DNA of 29,374 nucleotides from JAGQTE01 sp964648005 (GCA_964648005.1 CAZYKR010000014.1:1-29374), one strand, 5' to 3'; positions 1 to 8,272 are shown, counted from the stretch's first letter. The notes: generated from the sequence alone by a model not told the origin. Made by a program: numbers and translations.

Positions 1-54
1 TTCGGGGATCCCACCTACCACCGCGAGCTGCTCGCCCAGCGCATCGGCATCTGA
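1..54 (+). CDS. C-terminal end of an unidentified protein (partial)
   Basis: An open frame enters from the left edge and reads 17 residues ending in LAQRIGI before a TGA stop at 52-54. The frame uses G or C at nearly every third position, as the other genes here do, and a strong hairpin follows 27 bases later, which fits a true gene end. The tail is too short to name a family. An acyl-CoA dehydrogenase-like C-terminus is possible but only a guess. Confidence 0.6.
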   Translation, partial: FGDPTYHRELLAQRIGI

Positions 55-80
55 GCCGACCGCACACCACACGACCTGAT

Positions 81-109
81 CGGAGCCGGGGCCCAGTGCC
101 CCGGCTCCG
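81..109 (+). terminator. Strong hairpin terminator after the first gene
   Basis: A perfect 12-bp GC-rich stem (81-92 paired with 98-109) closes a 5-base loop (93-97). It lies 27 bases after the stop codon of the upstream gene and before the next start. There is no T-tract, which is usual for intrinsic-type terminators in high-GC actinobacteria. Confidence 0.75.
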
Positions 110-169
110 TCGCGTCCGGTCCTGTGCCGGGCTGTCGGCGCGCCGAGCGCGTCGGCCAGACTGGCGCCC

Positions 170-664
170 ATGGCGTGGCTGATCATCGTGCTGGCGATCG
201 TGGGGGTCGTCGTCATCGGTCTCGTCGCCGTCGGTGGGGTCACCCAGCGCATGGCCGCCCTGCCGCCCGAGCGCGTCTTCGACCTCGACGAGTGCGTGCA
301 CTGGGTCGCCGAGGCCCTGCCCGACGACCTGACCGCCCAGCTGTCGTACGAGGACGTGCAGGCGATGATCGAGTTCCACCTTGATTACCTCGAGTCGCTC
401 GGCGTGGCCCGCGACGACTCGGTGCCCGAGGTGGGTGAGCCGGGGGAGTGGGCCGCCGAGGGTGATGGCCCCCGCATCGCCGACGACAACGCCGCCCTCG
501 CCTACGTGCTCGGCCAGCTCACCGGCGCCGAGCGTGACGTCACCGACGCCCAAGCCGCCGCCGTCGTCGAGCTCACCGAGGACTACCTGCGCGCCATCGG
601 CGCCCTCGGTGCCGCGGTGCCCGATCCGAAGCTCATCGACGACGCCGACGCCGCGTCGATGTGA
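170..664 (+). CDS. Small membrane-anchored protein of unknown function
   Basis: This 164-residue protein has one N-terminal hydrophobic helix (about residues 3-24, rich in Val, Ile and Leu), followed by an acidic soluble domain of two similar helical stretches. Each stretch ends in a related motif, HLDYLESLGV near residue 71 and TEDYLRAIGA near residue 135, so the soluble part may be an internal duplication. The helix probably anchors it with the acidic domain in the cytoplasm. The start at 170 has no clear ribosome site; a weak -10-like CAGACT lies 7 bases upstream. I do not recognise the family. It stands alone between a terminator and the next small gene. Confidence 0.75.
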   Translation: MAWLIIVLAIVGVVVIGLVAVGGVTQRMAALPPERVFDLDECVHWVAEALPDDLTAQLSYEDVQAMIEFHLDYLESLGVARDDSVPEVGEPGEWAAEGDGPRIADDNAALAYVLGQLTGAERDVTDAQAAAVVELTEDYLRAIGALGAAVPDPKLIDDADAASM

Positions 665-684
665 GCCGACCTGACGCCGCCGCG

Positions 685-690
685 TAGGGT
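685..690 (+). promoter_or_regulatory. -10 box (TAGGGT) for the 83-residue gene
   Basis: TAGGGT fits TANNNT and ends 8 bases before the ATG at 699. No Shine-Dalgarno site lies between them, so the transcript probably starts at or within 2 nt of the start codon. No good -35 is visible. Confidence 0.5.
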
Positions 691-698
691 TTGCGGCC

Positions 699-950
699 AT
701 GGATCGCCCGAGCAAGTTCGAGCACAACCGCTGGGTCGGCGACCGCCGCACGCAGGTCGTGTACGACATCGACAACGTCGACGAGGACGTCGTGGCCGAC
801 CTGCTCAGCACCGACTGGGACGCCAAGCTGCGCGGCCCCGCCTACACCTGCTTCGGTCCCGACACGCTCGTCGAGGCCCGCAACCGCGGGTACAAGCCCT
901 ACGCCGGCAACGGCAGCGGCAAGCCCGACGTCGACACGTCGGCCGCCTGA
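699..950 (+). CDS. Small acidic protein of unknown function (83 residues)
   Basis: An 83-residue, charged, cytoplasmic-looking protein without signal peptide or membrane helix. It starts MDRPSKFEHNRW and contains a run of acidic residues (DIDNVDEDVVADLL, about residues 23-36) and a Gly/Lys-rich tail. Third-position GC is high in this frame, and a TAGGGT box sits 8 bases before the ATG, which supports a real leaderless gene. A longer frame overlaps it at 691 but only becomes protein-like after 988, so this frame is preferred here. I do not recognise the family. The next gene starts 37 bases after its stop and may be co-transcribed. Confidence 0.7.
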   Translation: MDRPSKFEHNRWVGDRRTQVVYDIDNVDEDVVADLLSTDWDAKLRGPAYTCFGPDTLVEARNRGYKPYAGNGSGKPDVDTSAA

Positions 951-987
951 GCGCCGGCAACGTCGACCGGCGGCGGGGGCGATCGAC

Positions 988-1779
988 GTGGAGCTGCTCT
1001 TCGACAGTGACGGCGTCCGCCTTGCCGGCCATCTGGCCTTGCCGCGCCGCGGCAAGGGCACCGCGGTCCCCGGTTTGGTGATCGCCCACCGATTCCCCGC
1101 CGAACGTGAGGGCGCCGTCATGTCGGGTCGCTCGTTCCCCGAGCTGGCCGACCGCATCGCCACCGAGCTGGGGTGGGTGGTGCTCGTGTTCAACTTCCGC
1201 GGGTGCGGCGCGTCCGAGGGCGCGTTCTCCCTCGGCGGGTGGCTGGCCGACCTGCGCGCCGCCACCGACTTCGTGCGCACCGTCGACGACGTGTCGTCCG
1301 TGTGGCTCTGCGGCTTCGGTACCGGCGCCGCCCTGTCGATCTGCGCCGGCGCGTCCGACCCGGGCGTGGCCGGCGTCGCCTCGGTCGGGGCCGCCGCCGA
1401 CTTCGACGACTGGGCGAGCCACCCGCGCCGACTGCTCGAGCACGCCCGCGAGGTCGGCATCCTCCCCAAGATCCCGACGGGCGCCAACTACGACCGCTGG
1501 GTGCGCGAGCTGCGCTCGATCCGCACCGTGTCCTGTGCCGAAGCGTTGGCCCCACGCCCCTTGCTCGTGCTGCACGGTTCCGACGACGAGGTCGTGCCGG
1601 TCTTCGACGCCCGGGTCCTCGCCGATGCTCACGGCGGCGCCGACCTGCGCATCGTCGACGGTGGCCGGCACGCGCTCCGCCACGATCCGCGTGCCGTGGC
1701 CATCTTGTTGGGATGGCTCGACCGTCAGCGCAACGCCGCCGCCTCCAGCCGCTTCACCCACCCGGCCAACCTGCACTGA
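988..1779 (+). CDS. Alpha/beta-hydrolase-fold protein lacking the nucleophilic serine
   Basis: A 263-residue alpha/beta-hydrolase-like protein. The order is an N-terminal strand region with LVIAHRFP in place of the usual HG oxyanion loop, then NFRGCGASEG, the nucleophile elbow WLCGFGTGAAL, LVLHGSDDEVVP carrying the acid residue, and DGGRHALRHDP carrying the histidine. In the elbow the usual Gly-x-Ser-x-Gly reads Gly-Phe-Gly-Thr-Gly, so the nucleophilic Ser is Gly (codon GGT) while the Asp and His regions remain. Classical esterase chemistry is therefore doubtful. The GTG at 988 is chosen because a GGGGG ribosome site lies about 9 bases upstream and the fold begins there; the frame is open further upstream. 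It is convergent with the HhH-GPD gene. Confidence 0.82.
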   Translation: MELLFDSDGVRLAGHLALPRRGKGTAVPGLVIAHRFPAEREGAVMSGRSFPELADRIATELGWVVLVFNFRGCGASEGAFSLGGWLADLRAATDFVRTVDDVSSVWLCGFGTGAALSICAGASDPGVAGVASVGAAADFDDWASHPRRLLEHAREVGILPKIPTGANYDRWVRELRSIRTVSCAEALAPRPLLVLHGSDDEVVPVFDARVLADAHGGADLRIVDGGRHALRHDPRAVAILLGWLDRQRNAAASSRFTHPANLH

Positions 1780-1792
1780 CGCCGGGCCGGTG

Positions 1793-1813
1793 CGACCGGC
1801 GTCGTGCCGGTCG
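1793..1813. terminator. Bidirectional hairpin between convergent genes
   Basis: An 8-bp perfect stem (1793-1800 with 1806-1813) and 5-base loop lie in the 51-bp gap between the stop codons of two convergent genes. The symmetry lets it serve both strands. Confidence 0.55.
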
Positions 1814-1830
1814 GACGCCGGCGCTGGGCG

Positions 1831-2430
1831 TCAGCGCGCGGTGCCAGCCTTGGCTGCCTTGGCGTCCTTCGCCGCCTGCTTCTGCGCCTGCTTGAAGGCG
1901 CGCACGCGCTCGAGCGCTCCCGGTCCGTCGACGTCGGCGACCGAGCGAGGCTGATCGTCGCCGTAGGGCGTCGCCGCTTCCTCCCAACCGGCGGGCGCCT
2001 TGCCCAGGCGCTTGGCGAGGATGGCGACGAGGATCTTCGCCTTCTGCTCGCCGTAGCCGGGCAGCTCGCGCACGCGGCGGAACAGCTCGTCGCCGGAGCG
2101 CACGCCCTTCCACACCTTGCCGGCGTCGCCGTCGTAGCGCTCGGCGATGAAGGTGCACAGCTCGTGCGTGCGGCCGGCCATCGACCCCGGGTAGCGGTGC
2201 AACGCCGGCTTCTCGACGAACACGGCCTCGAGCTCCTCGGGGGCCATGGCGGCGATGGCCGTGGCGTCGAGCGTCCCACCGAGGCGCTCCTTGAGCGTCA
2301 GCGGCCCGGCGAACGCCCACTCCATCGGCACCTGCTGGTCGAGCAGCATCCCGATGAGCAGCGCCAGCGGGTCGGTGACCAGCAGCTTGTTGGCGTCGGG
2401 GTTGTTGGTCACGGGCATGGATGCGGCCAT
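1831..2430 (-). CDS. HhH-GPD-type base excision DNA repair family protein
   Basis: A 199-residue protein of the actinobacterial HhH-GPD family related to DNA glycosylases such as endonuclease III and AlkA. It begins with the hallmark stretch LLVTDPLALLIGMLLDQQVPM, then has a helix-hairpin-helix-like segment around VRELPGYGEQKAKI, and ends in an Ala/Lys-rich tail. In base-excision glycosylases the HhH binds DNA and a following Asp is catalytic; the substrate of this subfamily is not known to me, and I see no Cys4 iron-sulfur cluster. The frame runs open far upstream, but family-like sequence starts near MAASMPVTNN. ATG 2430 and ATG 2418 are both possible starts. It is divergent from the next hydrolase gene. 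Confidence 0.85.
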   Translation of the reverse strand: MAASMPVTNNPDANKLLVTDPLALLIGMLLDQQVPMEWAFAGPLTLKERLGGTLDATAIAAMAPEELEAVFVEKPALHRYPGSMAGRTHELCTFIAERYDGDAGKVWKGVRSGDELFRRVRELPGYGEQKAKILVAILAKRLGKAPAGWEEAATPYGDDQPRSVADVDGPGALERVRAFKQAQKQAAKDAKAAKAGTAR

Positions 2431-2508
2431 GGCGGACGAGGCTAACGGCTCCCTCCCGCCCTGAGGTCGGGCTCGGCCCTGCCCACCGCCGGCGCCGTCG
2501 GCGGGACG

Positions 2509-2514
2509 TACGAT
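2509..2514 (+). promoter_or_regulatory. -10 box (TACGAT) for the 2521 hydrolase
   Basis: TACGAT ends 6 bases before the ATG at 2521, with no ribosome-binding site between. The predicted transcription start coincides with the start codon (leaderless). Confidence 0.55.
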
Positions 2515-2520
2515 GCGCGC

Positions 2521-3456
2521 ATGGCGGACGAGGACGTGACCATCCACACGCGCCGCGGCACCGAGTTGCGCGCCGTGCTGTGCCGACCCGACGGGGCGGG
2601 CACTGATCGGCTGCCGGCGGTCGTGCTGTGCCAGGGGCTGTCGGGGGTGTGCGACGTGGTACTGCCCGACATCGCCTCTGCGCTCGCCGCCGCCGGCGTC
2701 GTCAGCGTCCGCTTCGACTACGCCGGCTACGGCGGCAGCCACGGCGCGCGGGGCTGGATCGACCCGCCGGCGCGCGTGGTCGACGCCCAGCACGTGCTGG
2801 CGTGGCTGGCCGCGGCGCCGGGCGTGGACGCCACGCGCCTCGGCGTGTACGGGCACAGCTACGGCGGGCCGATCGCCATCTCGACCGCGGCGCGCGACCG
2901 ACGGGTGCGCGCCGTCGTGTCCGTGTCGGGGCCGGCGTCGGGCCGCGCCATGCTGGCGGGCGCCCGACCGGCGTGGGACTGGCTGACGTTCCTCGAGCGG
3001 GTCGATGCCGAGCGCGCCGCCGTCGCCGCCGGGGCCGAGCCCACGATCGTCCCGACGTCCGACCTGCTGCCGCTCAGCCCCGCGTTCTCAACCGCCTACG
3101 CCGAGCTGCTCGGCCGCACCGGCGACCAGGGCACGTCGACGGCGGTCGGCGGCGCCGGCCTCGGCACCACCGAGCACTACCTTGCCAGCGCCGACGCCAT
3201 GCTGGCCTACGACCCGGTCGACGACGCCCGCAAGGTGACCGGTGCCGCTGTGCTGTTGGTGCAGGGCGAGCTCGACGACATCGCCCTCGTCGACGACACC
3301 GCCGCGCTGTTCGCAGCGCTGCCGGGGACCAAGGCGTGGCAACGGGTGCCGGGCATCGGCCACCTCGAGCTCGACCACGGCGACGGCCTGGCCGGCGCGG
3401 CGCGCCTCGCGGCGGACTGGTTCACCACCCACCTCGTCACACCCCTCGCCGACTGA
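2521..3456 (+). CDS. Alpha/beta hydrolase (serine esterase/acyl hydrolase type)
   Basis: A 311-residue cytoplasmic alpha/beta hydrolase of the broad dienelactone hydrolase/S9-S15-like group. The nucleophile elbow GHSYGG places Ser113, the acid is in the QGELDDIAL stretch (Asp252 or Asp253), and the histidine is in PGIGHLELDHG (His281). The oxyanion region LCQGLSG and the FDYAGYGGS turn follow the fold order, and a lid region rich in Ala and Trp lies between about residues 140 and 230. Unlike the hydrolase at 988, this one keeps an intact triad. The substrate cannot be read from sequence. It is convergent with aceE, and only 39 bases separate the two stop codons. Confidence 0.87.
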   Translation: MADEDVTIHTRRGTELRAVLCRPDGAGTDRLPAVVLCQGLSGVCDVVLPDIASALAAAGVVSVRFDYAGYGGSHGARGWIDPPARVVDAQHVLAWLAAAPGVDATRLGVYGHSYGGPIAISTAARDRRVRAVVSVSGPASGRAMLAGARPAWDWLTFLERVDAERAAVAAGAEPTIVPTSDLLPLSPAFSTAYAELLGRTGDQGTSTAVGGAGLGTTEHYLASADAMLAYDPVDDARKVTGAAVLLVQGELDDIALVDDTAALFAALPGTKAWQRVPGIGHLELDHGDGLAGAARLAADWFTTHLVTPLAD

Positions 3457-3495
3457 GGCGCCGCCACCGACGCCGCGAACGCGTCGATGCTGGGA

Positions 3496-6228
3496 TCAGA
3501 TCGTGCGCGGGTCGGGGGCGTCGGCGTCGATGCCCAGCGCCTCGATGGCGCGGCCGACCTCGGTGGGCTCGACGGTGCCGTCGGCGGCCAGGGCGCTCAA
3601 GGCGGCGACGGCGATGTGGGCGGCGTCGACCTCGAAGTGCCGGCGCAGGGCGTCGCGCGTGTCGGAGCGTCCGAAGCCGTCGGTGCCGAGCGGCACGAAC
3701 CGGCGCGGCGCGCCGTCGTCGCCAGGGGGCACGAAGCGGGCGATCTGCTCGGGCACCGCCTTCATGAAGTCGCTGACGGCGACGACCGGACCCCGGCCCG
3801 TGCCGAGCAACGCCGTGACCCGCGCCACCTGCGGCGGCTCGGTCGGGTGCAGGCGGTTCCAGCGCTCGACCGACAGCGCCTCCTCGCGCAGCGCCTTGGA
3901 GGAGGTGGCGCTCCACAGGTCGGCGGCGACGCCGTGGTGCTCGGCGAGCGCGTCGCGCGCCGCCACCGCCGCCTGCCACGCCGAGCCCGAGAACACGAGC
4001 GACAGGCGCGGCGCGTCGTCGCCGAGACCCTCGGGGGCGGCGGCCCAGCGGTACAGACCGCCGACGATGTCGGCGTCGGTCACGCCCTCGGGTCGCGCCG
4101 GCATCACGTAGTTCTCGTTGTAACAGGTGAGGTAGTAGAAGCTCGCCGGGCCGTGCGGGTCGCCGTACATGTCGGCGATGCCGTGCCGGACGATGGCACC
4201 GAGCTCGTAGGCGAACGACGGGTCGTAGGCGCGACACGTCGGCACCGTCGACGCCAGCAGCAGGCTGTGGCCGTCCTGGTGCTGGAGGCCCTCGCCGAGC
4301 AGCGTGGTGCGCCCGGCGGTGGCGCCGATGAGGAACCCGCGCGCCTGGGCGTCGGCGGCGGCCCAGATCAGGTCGCCGACACGCTGGAAGCCGAACATCG
4401 AATAGAAGATGAAGAACGGCAGCATCGGCACGCCGCGGTTGGCGTACGCGGTGCCCGCCGCGGTCCAGCTCGCCAGCGATCCGGCCTCGGTGATGCCCTC
4501 CTCGAGGATCTGCCCGTCGCGGTCCTCGGCGTAGCGCAACAGCAGGGCGTGGTCGACGGGTTCGTACAGCTGACCGGCGGCGGCGTAGATCTCGAGCTCG
4601 CGGAACAGCGCGTCCATGCCGAACGTGCGCGCCTCGTCCGAGACGATCGGCACCACCCGGCTGCCCATCTGCGGGTCGCGGCACAGGTCGCGCAGGAGTC
4701 GGGTGAACGCCATCGTCGTCGACACTGCCTGCGTGCCCGACCCGGCGTCGAGCCCGGCGAAGACGTCGTCGGACGGCAGCGGCATCGGGCGGCGGATCTC
4801 GATGCGGCGCTCGGGCACGGCGCCGCCGAGCTCGCGTCGGCGGGCGACGAGGTAGTCGTGCACCGCCGAGCCGACCGGTGGGCGGACGTACGGCGGCTCG
4901 TCGCCGGCGAGGGCGGCGTCGTCGAGGACGTCGTCGAGGTGCAGGCGATCGCGCAGCTCGCGGAACTCGGCCATCGACATCTTCTTGATCTGATGGGTGG
5001 CGTTGCGCGCCTCGACGCCGGGGCCGAGGGCCCAGCCCTTGATGGTCTTGGCCAGCACCACGGTCGGGGCGCCGACCTGCTCGGTGGCGAGCTGATAGGC
5101 GGCGAACACCTTGCGGTAGTCGTGGCCGCCGCGCGGCAGCGTCTGCAGCTCCTCGTCGGAGAGGTCCTCGACGAGCCGCCGTAGGCGCGGATCGGGACCG
5201 AAGAAGTGCTCGCGGATGTAGGCCCCGTCCTCGACGGCGTAGCGCTGGTACTCGCCGTCGACGGTGGCGTTCATCTTCGCCAGCAACACCCCGTCGACGT
5301 CGCGTGCCAGCAGCTCGTCCCAGCGGCTGCCCCAGATGACCTTGATCACGTTCCAGCCGGCGCCGCGGAAGATCGACTCCAGCTCCTGGATGACCTTGCC
5401 GTTGCCGCGAACCGGGCCGTCGAGTCGCTGGAGGTTGCAGCTGACGACCCACACCAGGTTGTCGAGGCCCTCGCGCGCCGCCAGCGAGATCGAGCCCAGC
5501 GTCTCGGGTTCGTCGCACTCGCCGTCGCCGACGAAGCACCACACCCGCGAGCCGCTGGTGTCGTCGATGCGGCGGTTGTGGAGGTAGTCCAAGAAGCGGG
5601 CGTGGTAGATCGAGTTGATGGCGCCGAGACCCATCGACACGGTCGGGTACTCCCAGAACTCGGGCATCAACCAGGGGTGAGGGTACGAGGTGAGGCCGCC
5701 GCCGGGGCGCAGCTCCCGCCGGAACCCGTCGAGGTCGTCCTCGTCGAGGCGGTGCTCGACGAAGGCCCGGGCGTACACGCCGGGCGCGGCGTGGCCCTGG
5801 AAGTACACGGCGTCGCCGGGGGCGCCGTTGGCGCGCCCGCGGAAGAAGTGGTTGAACCCGACCTCGTACAGCCCGGCGGCGGAAGCGAACGTCGACAGGT
5901 GCCCGCCGATGGCGTCGGCCCGGGCGTTGGCCCGGTGCACCATCACCGCGGCGTTCCAGCGGACGTAGCGCCGGATCTGGCGCTCCATCTCCTCATCGCC
6001 GGGGAACCACGGTTCGTCCTCGGTGGGGATGGTGTTCACGTACGGCGTCGACACCGAGCCGGGGCTGCCGACGGCGCGCCGGCGTGCCCGCTCGTCGAGC
6101 ATCGCCATCAGGTAGCGCGCCCGGGCCGGGCCCTTGGCGTCGATCACCGCGTCGAGCGAGTCGAGCCACTCGGCCGTCTCGGTCGGGTCGGCATCGGGCA
6201 GCTGGTGGACGAAGCCATCGAGGGACAT
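3496..6228 (-). CDS. aceE: Pyruvate dehydrogenase E1 component, homodimeric type
   Basis: AceE (910 residues; E. coli 887) decarboxylates pyruvate with thiamine diphosphate and passes the acetyl group to the lipoyl domain of E2. The TPP/Mg motif begins at GDG (about residues 234-236) and ends at NLQ (265-267), at the expected spacing. Other hallmarks are GGHLSTFASAAGLYEVGFNHFF near 108-129, MPSFW-like MPEFWEYPTVSMG, FFIFYSMFGFQRVGD and EGLQHQDGHS. The whole sequence resembles corynebacterial AceE closely, in line with the actinobacterial PDH complex. ATG 6228 is chosen because GGAG lies 8 bases upstream; an in-frame ATG at 6243 would add five residues. No E2 or E3 gene lies next to it. It is divergent from the NUDIX gene, across the assembly gap. 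Confidence 0.96.
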   Translation of the reverse strand: MSLDGFVHQLPDADPTETAEWLDSLDAVIDAKGPARARYLMAMLDERARRRAVGSPGSVSTPYVNTIPTEDEPWFPGDEEMERQIRRYVRWNAAVMVHRANARADAIGGHLSTFASAAGLYEVGFNHFFRGRANGAPGDAVYFQGHAAPGVYARAFVEHRLDEDDLDGFRRELRPGGGLTSYPHPWLMPEFWEYPTVSMGLGAINSIYHARFLDYLHNRRIDDTSGSRVWCFVGDGECDEPETLGSISLAAREGLDNLVWVVSCNLQRLDGPVRGNGKVIQELESIFRGAGWNVIKVIWGSRWDELLARDVDGVLLAKMNATVDGEYQRYAVEDGAYIREHFFGPDPRLRRLVEDLSDEELQTLPRGGHDYRKVFAAYQLATEQVGAPTVVLAKTIKGWALGPGVEARNATHQIKKMSMAEFRELRDRLHLDDVLDDAALAGDEPPYVRPPVGSAVHDYLVARRRELGGAVPERRIEIRRPMPLPSDDVFAGLDAGSGTQAVSTTMAFTRLLRDLCRDPQMGSRVVPIVSDEARTFGMDALFRELEIYAAAGQLYEPVDHALLLRYAEDRDGQILEEGITEAGSLASWTAAGTAYANRGVPMLPFFIFYSMFGFQRVGDLIWAAADAQARGFLIGATAGRTTLLGEGLQHQDGHSLLLASTVPTCRAYDPSFAYELGAIVRHGIADMYGDPHGPASFYYLTCYNENYVMPARPEGVTDADIVGGLYRWAAAPEGLGDDAPRLSLVFSGSAWQAAVAARDALAEHHGVAADLWSATSSKALREEALSVERWNRLHPTEPPQVARVTALLGTGRGPVVAVSDFMKAVPEQIARFVPPGDDGAPRRFVPLGTDGFGRSDTRDALRRHFEVDAAHIAVAALSALAADGTVEPTEVGRAIEALGIDADAPDPRTI

Positions 6229-6313
6229 CGCAGGTTCTCCCATCGCGTCGGGCGCAAGGCCATGATGCCAGCGCCGGCGTCGCTTGCCTGCCGAGCCCGC
6301 CCCGCGATCGTCT

Positions 6314-6323
6314 NNNNNNNNNN
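6314..6323. other. Assembly gap (10 N) in the aceE/NUDIX intergenic region
   Basis: Ten N bases mark a scaffold join of unknown true length. The same 12-bp sequence (ccgcgatcgtct) ends the left contig at 6302-6313 and recurs at 6356-6367, so repeated sequence may have broken the assembly here. No coding frame is interrupted. Confidence 0.98.
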
Positions 6324-6330
6324 CACGGTG

Positions 6331-6349
6331 GGGAGGCGCGACTCCTCCC
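6331..6349. repeat. Short inverted repeat in the divergent promoter region
   Basis: GGGAGG (6331-6336) and CCTCCC (6344-6349) form a 6-bp inverted repeat with a 7-base spacer between the divergent aceE and NUDIX genes. It may be an operator or chance. Confidence 0.3.
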
Positions 6350-6393
6350 AGAGCGCCGCGATCGTCTCGTGATCGGCCCGTGACCGCCCCCGC

Positions 6394-6399
6394 TAGCCT
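6394..6399 (+). promoter_or_regulatory. -10 box (TAGCCT) for the NUDIX gene
   Basis: TAGCCT fits TANNNT and ends 8 bases before ATG 6408, with no Shine-Dalgarno site. A leaderless or near-leaderless transcript is expected. Confidence 0.55.
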
Positions 6400-6407
6400 C
6401 GCCGCCC

Positions 6408-6935
6408 ATGCGCTGGGAGGTCCACGGGGAGCGGTTCGTCTACGAGAGCCCGTGGATGAGCATGGCGCTCGTCGACGTGGAGATCCCCGGCCACGAGCGC
6501 TTCGAGCACCACGTGGTGCGGGTGCCGCGGCCGGCCGCCGGGGTCGTCGTGCACGACCCCGACCGCGGCGTGCTGCTGTTGTGGCGGCACCGCTTCATCA
6601 CCGACACCTGGGGCTGGGAGATCCCGGCGGGCCGGGTCGAGGCCGGTGAGACGATCGAGAAGGCAGCGGCTCGCGAGGTGCTCGAGGAGACGGGGTGGCG
6701 CCCGGGTCCGCTCGAGCACCTGCTCACGTTCCACCCCGCCAACGGGATCACCGACCTGGCCTTCCACGTGTACCGGACGTCGAGCGCCACCTTCGTCGGC
6801 GACCCGGTCGACGCTCACGAGGCCGAGCAGGTGGCGTGGCTGCCGATCGAGCGTGTGCGCGACGAGCTGGCGCGCGGCAACGTGCGCGACGGCATGGCGG
6901 TCGCCGGCCTGGCGCTGCACCTGCTCGACGGGTGA
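6408..6935 (+). CDS. NUDIX hydrolase, ADP-ribose pyrophosphatase-like
   Basis: A 175-residue NUDIX protein. The Nudix box runs from Gly75 to about residue 97 and matches Gly-x5-Glu-x7-Arg-Glu-x2-Glu-Glu-x-Gly (G75, E81, R89, E90, E93, E94, G96). These glutamates bind the divalent metal that activates water to cleave a nucleoside diphosphate linked to another group. The WGWEIPAG stretch just before the box is typical of the ADP-ribose/ADP-sugar pyrophosphatase branch, so that substrate class is most likely, though not proven. It is cytoplasmic with no signal peptide. It stands 23 bases before rimO, which has its own -10 box. Confidence 0.9.
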   Translation: MRWEVHGERFVYESPWMSMALVDVEIPGHERFEHHVVRVPRPAAGVVVHDPDRGVLLLWRHRFITDTWGWEIPAGRVEAGETIEKAAAREVLEETGWRPGPLEHLLTFHPANGITDLAFHVYRTSSATFVGDPVDAHEAEQVAWLPIERVRDELARGNVRDGMAVAGLALHLLDG

Positions 6936-6945
6936 GCGGCACCGG

Positions 6946-6951
6946 TAGCAT
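6946..6951 (+). promoter_or_regulatory. -10 box (TAGCAT) for rimO
   Basis: TAGCAT ends 7 bases before the chosen rimO ATG (6959), and no ribosome-binding site is present. The box supports that start over upstream in-frame options. Confidence 0.55.
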
Positions 6952-6958
6952 CGCCCGG

Positions 6959-8272
6959 ATGCCCCCGCCCCCCGACGCCGCCGGCGCCCCCGAGCGCTTC
7001 TGGGTCGAGACGCTGGGCTGCCCGAAGAACCAGGTCGACTCCGACCGCATCATCGGGTCGCTGCGCGCCGACGGGCTCGTGCCGGCGGTTTCGCCCGACG
7101 AGGCAGACGTGGTGGTGGTCAACACCTGCGCCTTCATCGAGGACGCTCGCCAGGAGTCGGTCGACACCGTGCTGGCACTGAGCGACGCCCGCGCCCCCGG
7201 GGCCCGTGTCGTCGTCACCGGATGCATGGCCGAGCGCTACGGCGACGAAGTGGCCGAGGCGCTGCCCGAGGTCGATGCCGTCGTCGGCTTCGGCGTGCCA
7301 GTGACCCTCACCACCAAGCCGGGGCGTGCCGCGCTCGCCGGGCGAGACGATGTGCCGGCGTTCGACCTGTTGCATCTGCCGCGGCCCAAGGCCGACCTGC
7401 CGTGGGCGTACGTGAAGATCGCCGAGGGGTGCGACCGGGCCTGCGGCTTCTGCGCCATCCCCAGCTTCCGCGGCCCGCAGCGTTCGCGCTCGGTCGACGA
7501 CGTGCTGGCCGAGATCGACGCCCTGGAGGTGCGCGAGGTGGTCCTCGTGGCGCAGGACCTGGCGTCGTTCGGGCGCGACCAGGGCCAAGGGGAGCGTCGG
7601 CTCGTCGAGCTGGTCGAGGCGGCGCGGCGACGGGTCGACCGGGTGCGCCTGCTGTACCTGTACCCGTCCGATCTGGACGATCGGTTGATCGAGGCCATCC
7701 TGGCCACCGGCGTGCCGTACTTCGACCTGTCGCTCCAGCACGTGTCGCGGCCCCTGCTGCGGCGGATGCGTCGGTGGGGGAGCGGGGAGGTGTTCGCCCG
7801 GCGCATCGCCGACATCCGGGCGCTCGAAGCCGGGGCGGCGTTCCGCTCGAACTTCATCGTCGGCTATCCCGGTGAGACCGAGGAGGACCACGACGCGCTG
7901 CTGGCGTTCGTGGAGGAGGCGCAGCTCGACTGGTGCGGCTTCTTCGCCTACTCGGCGGAGCCGGGGACCTACGCCGCCGACCTCGACGGGCGGGTGCCCG
8001 ACGGTCTGGTGGCCGAGCGGCTCGCCGAGCTGAGCGAGCTCCAGGACGCCATCACCGCGGCGCGACGTGACGAATTGCTGGGGGCGCGGGTCGATGTCCT
8101 CGTGGACACCCCAGGCGTGGCGCGCTCGTATCGGGAGGCACCCGAGATCGACGGGATCATCAGCGTGCCCACGACGCTCGCGCCGGGTACGGTCGTGGAC
8201 GTGGTGATCACCCAGGCAATGGGCCCTGACCTGGTCGGACGCCCGGTGGACGAGGTGGCGGTGCGCTCGTGA
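6959..8272 (+). CDS. rimO: Ribosomal protein uS12 methylthiotransferase RimO
   Basis: RimO (437 residues) adds a methylthio group to the conserved aspartate of ribosomal protein uS12 using radical SAM chemistry. The N-terminal UPF0004 domain has three cluster-binding cysteines (Cys21 in ETLGCPKNQ, Cys57 in NTCAFI, Cys89 in TGCM). The radical SAM site is Cys158-x3-Cys162-x2-Cys165 in EGCDRACGFCAIP. FIVGYPGETEED and a C-terminal TRAM-like domain follow. ETLGCPKNQVDS is the RimO signature and separates it from MiaB, which is also present at 15380. The start at 6959 is set by the TAGCAT box. Its stop overlaps the pgsA start by 4 bases. Confidence 0.95.
   Translation: MPPPPDAAGAPERFWVETLGCPKNQVDSDRIIGSLRADGLVPAVSPDEADVVVVNTCAFIEDARQESVDTVLALSDARAPGARVVVTGCMAERYGDEVAEALPEVDAVVGFGVPVTLTTKPGRAALAGRDDVPAFDLLHLPRPKADLPWAYVKIAEGCDRACGFCAIPSFRGPQRSRSVDDVLAEIDALEVREVVLVAQDLASFGRDQGQGERRLVELVEAARRRVDRVRLLYLYPSDLDDRLIEAILATGVPYFDLSLQHVSRPLLRRMRRWGSGEVFARRIADIRALEAGAAFRSNFIVGYPGETEEDHDALLAFVEEAQLDWCGFFAYSAEPGTYAADLDGRVPDGLVAERLAELSELQDAITAARRDELLGARVDVLVDTPGVARSYREAPEIDGIISVPTTLAPGTVVDVVITQAMGPDLVGRPVDEVAVRS

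Noticed and set aside
3457..3495. Hairpin between the 2521 hydrolase and aceE
   Set aside because: Only a 5-bp stem (GACGC/GCGTC) is visible, too weak to call a terminator.
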